DNA of 37,540 nucleotides, taken from the NCBI GenBank assembly GCA_902796905.1, contig CADBQU010000052.1, positions 1 to 37,540 on the forward strand, in the 5' to 3' direction. The notes beneath the pieces were generated by a model. The model searched no databases. It worked only from the letters and a program-made list of their open reading frames with translations, and was not told where the DNA came from. The translations under genes and the position numbers were made by a program. The DNA is from Oscillospiraceae bacterium (lineage in GTDB: Bacteria > Bacillota > Clostridia > Oscillospirales > Acutalibacteraceae). Positions 23,302-30,115 of the stretch are shown here, piece after piece; the first letter of the stretch is position 1; the number at the start of each line of letters is the position of its first letter.

Positions 23302-23381
23302 GCGGTTTTAGGCAAACTGTAAGTTTGCCTAATGCTAAACGGTACCGTTTAGCGTTAAAAGGCTTTGCCTTTTAAAACCGC
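23302..23381 (+). repeat. Cloverleaf repeat, copy E
   Basis: Outer stem GCGGTTTT (23302-23309) with AAAACCGC (23374-23381). The interior is tiled without a gap: 23310-23330 (AGGCAAACT, GTA, AGTTTGCCT), 23331-23356 (AATGCTAAACGG, TA, CCGTTTAGCGTT with one wobble) and 23357-23373 (AAAAGGC, TTT, GCCTTTT). Confidence 0.9.
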
Positions 23382-23408
23382 GGTGTTTAATAAAAAATAA
23401 ACTTGTAT

Positions 23409-23456
23409 AAAGGTTTAAGGCAATTTGTTTTTTGCTTTAAACCTTTTGTTTTTTTA
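23409..23456 (+). terminator. Rho-independent terminator
   Basis: A 15-bp stem with one wobble (AAAGGTTTAAGGCAA at 23409-23423 with 23432-23446) and a T-rich tail. It would end the zinc-ribbon transcript. Confidence 0.75.
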
Positions 23457-23492
23457 TGTTTAAAAATTTTTTAAAAAATTTTAAAAAAACAA

Positions 23493-23521
23493 TTGACAAA
23501 TTTAAAAGGATATGCTAATAT
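23493..23521 (+). promoter_or_regulatory. Sigma-A promoter of a small-ORF transcript
   Basis: Consensus TTGACA (23493-23498), a 17-nt spacer and TAATAT (23516-23521). Confidence 0.75.
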
Positions 23522-23529
23522 ATCATTAA

Positions 23530-23546
23530 CCTACTAAGTAAGTAGG
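23530..23546. promoter_or_regulatory. CCTACT/AGTAGG operator at the transcription start
   Basis: The inverted repeat CCTACTAAGTAAGTAGG begins 8 nt after the -10 hexamer, so it covers the expected start site. Its form recalls operators of Rrf2-type sulfur or iron-sulfur regulators, and the next full gene is metY. The regulator identity is inference. Confidence 0.5.
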
Positions 23547-23570
23547 AAATAAAACAAAAGGAAAATTGCT

Positions 23571-23684
23571 ATGACAAACTTTATAGGCAAACTCAATATG
23601 GTTTTAAAGATGTGCACGGAAGTTTCCATGGACTGCTTTTTTGCTATGCAAAAACCGTTTTCGGCGTCTGCTTATAAGGTTTAG
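23571..23684 (+). CDS. 37-residue small ORF between promoter and terminator, upstream of metY
   Basis: Begins MTNFIGKLNMVLKMC and ends SASAYKV. It has a good AAAAGGA site 8 nt before the ATG, six methionines including the start and two cysteines. The unit has its own consensus promoter, a palindromic operator at the start site, and an intrinsic terminator at 23771-23805. That makes a discrete transcript of about 275 nt ahead of the homocysteine-forming gene. It could be a leader peptide whose translation senses methionine or cysteine, or a small protein. No homologue is recognised. Confidence 0.45.
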   Translation: MTNFIGKLNMVLKMCTEVSMDCFFAMQKPFSASAYKV

Positions 23685-23770
23685 TTTTTATGTTGATTTT
23701 ATTTAAAGGTCAATAAATAATTAGATATTTATGTTTAAAATTTTAAACAAACAAAAATATTTAAATTGCT

Positions 23771-23805
23771 AACCGGGACGCTTAAAACAGTGTTCCGGTT
23801 TTATT
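23771..23805 (+). terminator. Terminator after the small ORF
   Basis: An 11-bp stem with two G-U pairs (AACCGGGACGC at 23771-23781 with GTGTTCCGGTT at 23790-23800) and a short T-rich tail. It lies 165 nt before metY and might be an attenuator. Confidence 0.65.
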
Positions 23806-23884
23806 TATAAATTTTTAATTTTAAATTTTAAAAATATTTGAATTTAAAAAGTTATAAAAATAAAATCCATAAAAACAAAAATAC

Positions 23885-23905
23885 GGCGGTTTTTTTAAAA
23901 CCGCC
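23885..23905. repeat. Minimal cloverleaf relative, copy H (outer stem only)
   Basis: GGCGGTTTT, a TTT loop and AAAACCGCC. This is exactly the outer stem of copy A with all three inner arms missing. It lies 64 nt before metY. Confidence 0.7.
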
Positions 23906-23969
23906 TTAGCGAAAACCACACAAAAAACAAAAATAAAAACAATAAAAATAAAAAGAGAGGTAAATAAAA

Positions 23970-25256
23970 ATGAGCGAATATAAATTTGAAACCAAACAAT
24001 TACATGTAGGACAGGAAAATCCGGACCCCGCAACCGATGCAAGAGCGGTACCTATTTATGCTACAACATCTTATGTTTTTCATAATTCTCAGCATGCCGC
24101 AGACAGATTCGGTTTAAAAGATGCAGGCAATATATACGGAAGGCTTACAAACTCTACCCAAGAGGTTTTTGAAAAAAGAATAGCGGCGCTTGAAGGCGGT
24201 GCGGCGGCATTGGCTGTAGCTTCGGGAGCGGCTGCTATTACTTACACAATAGAAGCTTTGGCGCAGCAGGGCGACCACATAGTAGCGCAAAAAACCGTTT
24301 ACGGCGGAACATATAATTTATTAAGCCATACGCTTTCACAGTTTGGAATATCTACAACTTTTGTTAACGCTCATGATTTAAAAGAGGTTGAGGGAGCTAT
24401 AAAACCAAACACAAAAGCCGTTTATTTGGAAACTTTGGGAAATCCCAACAGCGATATACCCGATATTGACGAAATTGCAAAAATAGCGCATAAATATAAT
24501 ATTGCGGTAGTAGTTGATAACACATTCGGTACGCCTTATTTAATAAGACCTATAGAACACGGAGCGGATATTGTTGTTCATTCCGCAACTAAATTTATAG
24601 GCGGACACGGTACAACGTTGGGCGGCGTTATTGTGGATTCCGGTAAATTTGACTTTAAGGCCGCAGGAAAATATCCGGCTATAAGCGAACCTAATCCCAG
24701 CTATCACGGAATTTCATTTGCCGACGCAATAGGCCCAGGAGCATTTGTAACTTACATAAGAGCCATACTTTTAAGAGACCAGGGAGCGGCAATTTCTCCG
24801 TTTGCGGCATTCTTGCTTTTACAGGGCACCGAAACGCTTTCTTTAAGGCTTGAACGCCATGCGGAAAATACCAAAAAGGTAGTAGAATATTTAAAAAACA
24901 ATAAAAATGTTTTAAAAGTTAACCATCCTTCTTTAGAAGATCATCCCGACCATGAGCTCTATAAAAAATATTTCAAAAACGGCGGAGCCAGTATTTTTAC
25001 ATTTGAAATTAAAGGCGGAAAAGAAGCTGCATTTAAATTTATAGATAATTTAAAAATCTTTTCATTGCTTGCAAATGTTGCCGATGTAAAATCTTTGGTA
25101 ATACACCCGGCTACAACCACACATTCACAATTAAGCAAAGAAGAATTAAGAGAGCAAGGCATAACTCCTTCTACCATAAGATTATCTATAGGCACTGAAC
25201 ATATAGACGATATTATAAACGATTTGGAAAACGGCTTTGCGGCAATAAATAAATAA
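23970..25256 (+). CDS. metY: O-acetylhomoserine sulfhydrylase / aminocarboxypropyltransferase
   Basis: A 428-residue PLP enzyme of the Cys/Met metabolism family that makes homocysteine from O-acetylhomoserine and sulfide. It shows ETKQLHVGQENPD at the N terminus, SGAAAITYTIEAL near 85, YGGTYNLLSHTL near 111, VVDNTFGTPYLIRP near 181, the PLP lysine in HSATKFIGGHGT near 207, and the C-terminal VADVKSLVIHPATTTHSQLS near 374. The length fits MetY (about 425-430) rather than MetB or MetC (about 380-395). AGAGAGG precedes the ATG. It starts a methionine-synthesis stretch with metF and metH, but a terminator separates it from metF. Confidence 0.93.
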   Translation: MSEYKFETKQLHVGQENPDPATDARAVPIYATTSYVFHNSQHAADRFGLKDAGNIYGRLTNSTQEVFEKRIAALEGGAAALAVASGAAAITYTIEALAQQGDHIVAQKTVYGGTYNLLSHTLSQFGISTTFVNAHDLKEVEGAIKPNTKAVYLETLGNPNSDIPDIDEIAKIAHKYNIAVVVDNTFGTPYLIRPIEHGADIVVHSATKFIGGHGTTLGGVIVDSGKFDFKAAGKYPAISEPNPSYHGISFADAIGPGAFVTYIRAILLRDQGAAISPFAAFLLLQGTETLSLRLERHAENTKKVVEYLKNNKNVLKVNHPSLEDHPDHELYKKYFKNGGASIFTFEIKGGKEAAFKFIDNLKIFSLLANVADVKSLVIHPATTTHSQLSKEELREQGITPSTIRLSIGTEHIDDIINDLENGFAAINK

Positions 25257-25278
25257 TTATTAATAGCAACAGTTAATA

Positions 25279-25320
25279 AAAAATAGGCAATTACATTATT
25301 AAACGTAGTTGCCTATTTTA
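25279..25320 (+). terminator. Terminator of metY
   Basis: A 16-bp stem with one wobble (core AAAATAGGCAATTAC / GTAGTTGCCTATTTT), 22 nt after the stop codon. Confidence 0.85.
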
Positions 25321-25348
25321 TATAGTATTAAGTATTTATTTATAAATG

Positions 25349-25377
25349 TTGCAGTAAATAATTGTATTTGCTATAAT
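25349..25377 (+). promoter_or_regulatory. Upstream promoter of the metF region (P1)
   Basis: TTGCAG (25349-25354), a 17-nt spacer and a perfect TATAAT (25372-25377). Confidence 0.6.
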
Positions 25378-25396
25378 ACAATTATGGTAAATGTTT

Positions 25397-25499
25397 TTAA
25401 TGCAAAATAAAGCTAAAACTTTTTAAAAACCTTTTTAAGTTAAAGTTTTAAAAACGGCTAAACCGTTAAAGCTTAGTCTTTGGTTTTTAATGGCATTAA
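25397..25499 (+). ncRNA. Structured leader or decayed cloverleaf between two metF promoters
   Basis: TTAATGC (25397-25403) pairs with GCATTAA (25493-25499). Inside are AAAACTTT/AAAGTTTT and an AACGG-CTAAA-CCGTT hairpin. The layout recalls the cloverleaf repeats but with many unpaired bases. It lies between promoter P1 and promoter P2, so it would be a leader on P1 transcripts only. No known riboswitch motif was recognised. Confidence 0.3.
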
Positions 25500-25517
25500 C
25501 AGTAAAATTAAAATCAA

Positions 25518-25545
25518 TTTACAAGCTTAAAAATCACATTATAAT
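25518..25545 (+). promoter_or_regulatory. Proximal promoter of metF (P2)
   Basis: TTTACA (25518-25523), a 16-nt spacer and a perfect TATAAT (25540-25545), giving a very short leader before metF at 25565. Confidence 0.6.
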
Positions 25546-25564
25546 AAATCTATAGGGTAAAAAT

Positions 25565-26452
25565 ATGAAACTTACAGAAATTCTTAATAACGGTAAATTT
25601 ACGCTTTCTTTTGAAGTGTTTCCGCCTAAAACATGGGACAGTTTTAAAAGTGTTAAAGAAGCTACCGAACAAATAGCAAAAATCAAACCTTCGTTTATAA
25701 GCGTAACCTACGGTGCCGGGGGCGGCATTGGAGATTATACTGTGGATATTGCCGAAAACATAGAAAAAAATTACAATATTCCCACTTTGGCACATTTAAC
25801 GTGTGTTTCTTCAAACAAAGAAATTATTGCCAAAAAAACAGAACGCATTAAAAATGCCGGAATAGAAAATATTTTGGCTTTAAGGGGAGATTTAACTTCC
25901 GAAATTTTAGAAAAAAGAAAAAACAAGCTGAACGGGTATGATTATAATCATGCTACGGATTTAATAAAAGAGCTAAAGCAAAAAGGGGATTTTTGCATCG
26001 GCGGAGCATGTTATCCGGAAGTTCATCCCGAAAGCGGAAACAGCAAAGAAGATATTTGTTATTTAAAAAAGAAAACCGAGGCAGGGTGCGAGTTTTTTAT
26101 TACCCAAATGTTTTTTGACAATAATTTGCTTTATAACTTTTTGTATAAACTGAGAGAAGCCGGAATAACCGTTCCCGTAGTTGCGGGCATAATGCCTATT
26201 ACAAGCGCAAAACAAGTGGAAAGAGCCGTTAAACTTTCCGGCTCGTTTATGCCGCAAAGATTTAAAAATTTAGTAGACCGTTTTGGACATAACGATTTGG
26301 CTATGAAGCAGGCGGGTATAGCTTACGCCACCGACCAAATTATAGATTTATACGCCAACGGAATAGAAAATGTACATGTTTATTCTATGAATAAGCCGGA
26401 AGTGGCGCAAAGCATAAAAAATAATTTATCGCACATTATAGAAAACGATTAA
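25565..26452 (+). CDS. metF: Methylenetetrahydrofolate reductase
   Basis: A 295-residue FAD-dependent TIM-barrel enzyme that reduces methylene-THF to methyl-THF, the methyl donor for MetH. Family blocks are FEVFPPK near residue 18, ISVTYGAGGG near 46, LAHLTCVSSNKE near 76, ILALRGD near 103, GGACYPEVHPES near 146, FFITQMFFDN near 179 and VPVVAGIMPI near 203. TAGGG precedes the ATG. The MetH activation gene follows after 74 nt and metH after another 149 nt, all on the same strand. Confidence 0.94.
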   Translation: MKLTEILNNGKFTLSFEVFPPKTWDSFKSVKEATEQIAKIKPSFISVTYGAGGGIGDYTVDIAENIEKNYNIPTLAHLTCVSSNKEIIAKKTERIKNAGIENILALRGDLTSEILEKRKNKLNGYDYNHATDLIKELKQKGDFCIGGACYPEVHPESGNSKEDICYLKKKTEAGCEFFITQMFFDNNLLYNFLYKLREAGITVPVVAGIMPITSAKQVERAVKLSGSFMPQRFKNLVDRFGHNDLAMKQAGIAYATDQIIDLYANGIENVHVYSMNKPEVAQSIKNNLSHIIEND

Positions 26453-26526
26453 TAGATAATTTATAAATATAAATACTTTTATAAATATAAATTTTTATAA
26501 ACTTTATTTAAAAGAAAAATATTAAA

Positions 26527-27207
26527 ATGATTAAAAAAATTACCGTAAAAGAACCTAAAATAAATTATAAAGAAATTTACAGATATTGTTCCGGAACCGA
26601 CAGTAAAGAAATTGAAGAAATAGTAAACGAATGCTTAAACGAACTCAACGGCAAATTAACCTTTAACGTTTGCTATGACATTTTAAATTTAGACGACGAT
26701 TTTTTTAAAAGCTTAAAAAATTCCGAAACTTTAAAAATTGCGCTTAAAAATTGTAATAAAGCCTTAATATTTGCCGCTACAGTAGGTACATATATAGACA
26801 GGCTTATAATTAAATACAGTAAAATTTCGCCGGTTAAAGCTTTAATATTGCAGGCTATAGGAGCCGAAAGAATAGAAGGTCTGTGCAACGATTTTTGCGA
26901 AAATATAAATAGTGAATTAAATGCATTATATGGCGAAAAGCTTAAAACAAGGGTAAGTCCCGGCTACGGAGATATACCTATAAATAAACAAACGGATTTT
27001 ATTGCTTTTTTGGATTGCGAAAGAAAATTAGGTCTTACCGTTTCGGATAAATTTATAATGTCGCCTACAAAATCCGTTACGGCTATTGCAGGAATAGAAA
27101 AAATAAACCAAGCCTTAAAAATAAAAGCAAGCAAATCGGAAAAGCAGCATAATAAATGTGAAAACTGCAGCAAAACCGATTGCGCTTTCAGAAATGTTAG
27201 TAAATAA
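26527..27207 (+). CDS. Stand-alone MetH activation-domain protein
   Basis: A 226-residue protein of the vitamin B12-dependent methionine synthase activation family. Key segments are LQAIGAERIEGLCNDFC near residue 98, TRVSPGYGDIPINKQ near 139 (the RxxPGYGD adenosylmethionine-binding motif) and LTVSDKFIMSPTKSVTAIAG near 169. A cysteine pair CENCSKTDC lies at the C terminus. In E. coli this function is the last domain of MetH; here it is a separate gene before a MetH lacking that domain. It would reactivate oxidised cobalamin by reductive methylation from SAM. The ribosome site is weak (AAAGAAAAAT). Confidence 0.87.
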   Translation: MIKKITVKEPKINYKEIYRYCSGTDSKEIEEIVNECLNELNGKLTFNVCYDILNLDDDFFKSLKNSETLKIALKNCNKALIFAATVGTYIDRLIIKYSKISPVKALILQAIGAERIEGLCNDFCENINSELNALYGEKLKTRVSPGYGDIPINKQTDFIAFLDCERKLGLTVSDKFIMSPTKSVTAIAGIEKINQALKIKASKSEKQHNKCENCSKTDCAFRNVSK

Positions 27208-27251
27208 ACCAATAAGTAAAAGTAAAACAGAAAAAATTAATATTTAGGCTA

Positions 27252-27330
27252 TGCGCCAACGGCAAAACTTTGCTTTGCCGAAAAGCCAAAGGCTTTTGCC
27301 GAAATTTTTTTAAAATTTCGGCTTGGCGCA
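27252..27330. repeat. Cloverleaf repeat, copy G (variant outer stem)
   Basis: Outer stem TGCGCCAA (27252-27259) with TTGGCGCA (27323-27330), unlike the GCGGTTTT stem of other copies. The interior is tiled completely: 27260-27280 (CGGCAAA/TTTGCCG), 27281-27297 (AAAAGCC, AAA, GGCTTTT) and 27298-27322 (GCCGAAATTTT, TTT, AAAATTTCGGC). It lies 27 nt before the metH start. Confidence 0.82.
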
Positions 27331-27356
27331 AAAAAGTATTTAAAAGGGAAAAAGCT

Positions 27357-29909
27357 ATGGAATTAAGAGAGTTGCTTAATAAAAGATTTTTAATTTTAGA
27401 CGGCGGAATGGGTACGCTTTTGCAAAAGGAAGGTTTAAAAAGCGGAGAAAAACCCGAAAAATGGAATTTGACGCATCCGGAAATTATAAAGAATATTCAT
27501 AAAAATTATTTTAACAGCGGAAGCAATGTGGTAAATACAAATACTTTTGGCGCTAATTTAATTAATTATAACGAAAAAGAACTTGAAAATATAATTTTTG
27601 CGGCAATTGAGAATGCCAAAAAAGCCAAAGAAGAAAGCACATTTAAAAGCGAAAAGTTTATTTCATTGGATATAGGTCCGTTGGGCAAACTTTTAAAACC
27701 TTTGGGCGAATTGGATTTTTTAAAGGCGGTAGATATATTTGCAAAAACCGTTTCTTTAGGTTATAAATACGGCGTAGACCTTATTACCGTAGAAACCATG
27801 AACGATACGCTTGAAACCAAAGCGGCGCTTTTGGCGGTTAAAGAAAATTCCGATTTGCCGGTTTTTGTAACCAACGCATACAGCGAAAACGGTAATTTGT
27901 TAACCGGTGCTTCGCCCAAAGCCGTTATAGCTTTACTGGAAGGCATGGGAGCCGACGCCATAGGCGTTAACTGCTCTATGGGACCGGAAGCATTGTTGCC
28001 GGTAGTGGAGCAGTATTCAAAATATTCTTCGTTACCTTTAATATTTAAACCCAACGCCGGTATGCCGTATTCCGAAAACGGAGTTACCAAATTTAATGTT
28101 TCCGCAAAAGAATTTGCAAAAAGTATTTTAAAGGCGGCAGATTTAGGCGTAAGTATTTTCGGCGGTTGCTGCGGCACCACACCCGAATATATAAAATTGG
28201 TAAGCGAAGAAATAAACGGGAATAACGGAAAAAATGTAATATTTAAGCCAAATACGGTTAAAAATACCACGGTTATTTCTTCTTATTCAAAAGCGGTGGA
28301 TTTTAACGAGCAGCCGGTATTAATAGGCGAAAGAATTAATCCTACGGGTAAAAAACGTTTTAAACAGGCGCTTATAGAAAACGATATAAACTATATTTTG
28401 GCAGAAGGCATAAAGCAACAGGAGTGTAACGTACATGCCTTGGATGTTAATGTGGGTTTGCCGGAAATAGACGAAACCGAAGTTTTGCCGAACGCGGTGT
28501 ACGAACTGCAGGCGGTAACGGATTTGCCGCTTCAAATAGATACCTCTAATATAAAAGCTATGGAAAAAGCTTTAAGAATTTACAACGGAAAAGCTTTAAT
28601 AAATTCCGTTAACGGAAAACGCGAAAGTATGGAGCAGGTTTTTCCGTTGGTTAAAAAATACGGCGGCGTAGTGGTTTGCTTAACCTTGGATGAAAACGGA
28701 ATACCCAAAACCGTGCAGGGCAGAGTTAACATAGCCAAAAAAATAATAGATACCGCAGTAAAGTACGGAATAAGCAAAAATAATCTTTTATTTGATACTT
28801 TGGCTATGGCAGTAAGCGCGGAGCCGGACGCCGCAGGTGTAACTTTAGGCGCTTTAAAAGAAATTAAAGAAAATTTAAAAGCGCATACCACGTTAGGTGT
28901 TTCCAACATCTCGTTCGGTTTGCCTAAACGCAGCGCGGTAAACGCCGCATTTTTTACTTTAGCTTTGTACAACGGCTTGTCCGCCGCCATAATAAATCCT
29001 TTTTCGGATGATATTTTAAAAGCGTATTATTCTTTTTTGGCGCTTAACAACAAAGACGAAAATTTTAATAATTATATTTCGTTTATGACCGACCTTGAAA
29101 AAAAGGAAAAAGAGGCCGAAGCGTTAAAAGCCAATACAAATTTTATAAGCGCAGAAAGCGATATATCCCAAAACGCAAATAAACAAAGTGTTAACGGGAA
29201 CGAAAAAAACCAAAGCAAAAGCGGAAACAAAGAAGCCGCAAATGTAAGTTTAAATAAAGACGATATTGCGTTAAAAGACGCTATAATAAAAGGTTTAAAA
29301 GAAATTGCCTTTAATAAAACCAAACAGGAACTGACGGTAAAAGAACCGCTTGAAATAATTAACAATATAATTATTCCGGCATTAGATACCGTAGGACAAA
29401 AATACGAAAAAGGCGAAGCCTATTTGCCGCAGCTTTTAATGAGCGCCGAGGCCGCAAAGTTTGCTTTTGAACAAATAAAACAAAACGTTTTAAACAAAAA
29501 CGCAAACGGTCCCGACGGTAAAAATTCCGAAACCAAAAAATGCAAAATAATTTTGGCTACGGTAGAAGGCGATATTCACGATATAGGCAAAAACATAGTA
29601 AAACTGCTTTTGGAAAATTACGGCTTTGAAGTATTTGATTTAGGTAAAGACGTACCGGCAGAAACTATAGTAAAAAAAGCAATAGAAGAAAACGCTCCGA
29701 TAGTAGGCTTGAGTGCGCTTATGACCACCACCGTGCCTTCTATGGAAAAAACCATAAAGCTTTTAAACCAAAAGCTGCCTAATTGTAAAACCTTGGTAGG
29801 CGGTGCGGTTTTAACCGAAGAGTATGCAAAAAGCATAAAAGCGGATAAATATGCTAAAGACGCAATGGAAGCCGTAAGGTATGCCGATGAAATAAACAGC
29901 AGTCTTTAA
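27357..29909 (+). CDS. metH: Cobalamin-dependent methionine synthase, activation domain absent
   Basis: 850 residues from the ATG at 27357, which has AAAGGG about 8 nt upstream. The frame is open to 27270, but that part lies in a cloverleaf repeat and is not expected to be translated. Domains: homocysteine-binding barrel (about 1-300) with zinc cysteines in GVNCSMG near 204 and GGCCGTT near 269; pterin-binding barrel (about 315-570, starting IGERINPTGKKRF); an N/S/K-rich linker near 590-635; cobalamin cap and Rossmann domain (about 640-850) with the cobalt-ligating histidine in DIHDIGKN near 741. The reactivation domain is a separate gene upstream. The product methylates homocysteine from methyl-THF. 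Confidence 0.94.
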   Translation: MELRELLNKRFLILDGGMGTLLQKEGLKSGEKPEKWNLTHPEIIKNIHKNYFNSGSNVVNTNTFGANLINYNEKELENIIFAAIENAKKAKEESTFKSEKFISLDIGPLGKLLKPLGELDFLKAVDIFAKTVSLGYKYGVDLITVETMNDTLETKAALLAVKENSDLPVFVTNAYSENGNLLTGASPKAVIALLEGMGADAIGVNCSMGPEALLPVVEQYSKYSSLPLIFKPNAGMPYSENGVTKFNVSAKEFAKSILKAADLGVSIFGGCCGTTPEYIKLVSEEINGNNGKNVIFKPNTVKNTTVISSYSKAVDFNEQPVLIGERINPTGKKRFKQALIENDINYILAEGIKQQECNVHALDVNVGLPEIDETEVLPNAVYELQAVTDLPLQIDTSNIKAMEKALRIYNGKALINSVNGKRESMEQVFPLVKKYGGVVVCLTLDENGIPKTVQGRVNIAKKIIDTAVKYGISKNNLLFDTLAMAVSAEPDAAGVTLGALKEIKENLKAHTTLGVSNISFGLPKRSAVNAAFFTLALYNGLSAAIINPFSDDILKAYYSFLALNNKDENFNNYISFMTDLEKKEKEAEALKANTNFISAESDISQNANKQSVNGNEKNQSKSGNKEAANVSLNKDDIALKDAIIKGLKEIAFNKTKQELTVKEPLEIINNIIIPALDTVGQKYEKGEAYLPQLLMSAEAAKFAFEQIKQNVLNKNANGPDGKNSETKKCKIILATVEGDIHDIGKNIVKLLLENYGFEVFDLGKDVPAETIVKKAIEENAPIVGLSALMTTTVPSMEKTIKLLNQKLPNCKTLVGGAVLTEEYAKSIKADKYAKDAMEAVRYADEINSSL

Positions 29910-30006
29910 AATAAAAGTTTTTTAAAAGTGCGGCAAAAATAAGCCGAAATATTGTTTTTTAAAATTTTAAAAGATAATTTTATTCCTTTTTATAATAATT
30001 TTTCGC

Positions 30007-30035
30007 TTGTTTTAAAAAATAAGCGATGTTATAAT
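30007..30035 (+). promoter_or_regulatory. Promoter of the GH127-type gene with internal palindrome
   Basis: TTGTTT (30007-30012), a 17-nt spacer and TATAAT (30030-30035). The inverted repeat CGCTT...AAGCG (30004-30025) overlaps the -35 and spacer and could be a repressor site. Confidence 0.5.
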
Positions 30036-30115
30036 TCTGTAAAAAAATATAGTTAAAAACACAATTTACGGCATTTGATTTTGTTTGTGCAAAAATTGAT
30101 TTTTAATTTTGGGAT

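Noticed and set aside
27270..27356. N-terminal extension of the metH frame
   Set aside because: The first part lies inside cloverleaf copy G and would encode a basic peptide not found in MetH; the ATG at 27357 fits the family start and has AAAGGG upstream.
27761..28270. Long minus-strand frames inside metH and other genes
   Set aside because: They are mirror frames of well-supported genes, without ribosome sites or recognisable domains.
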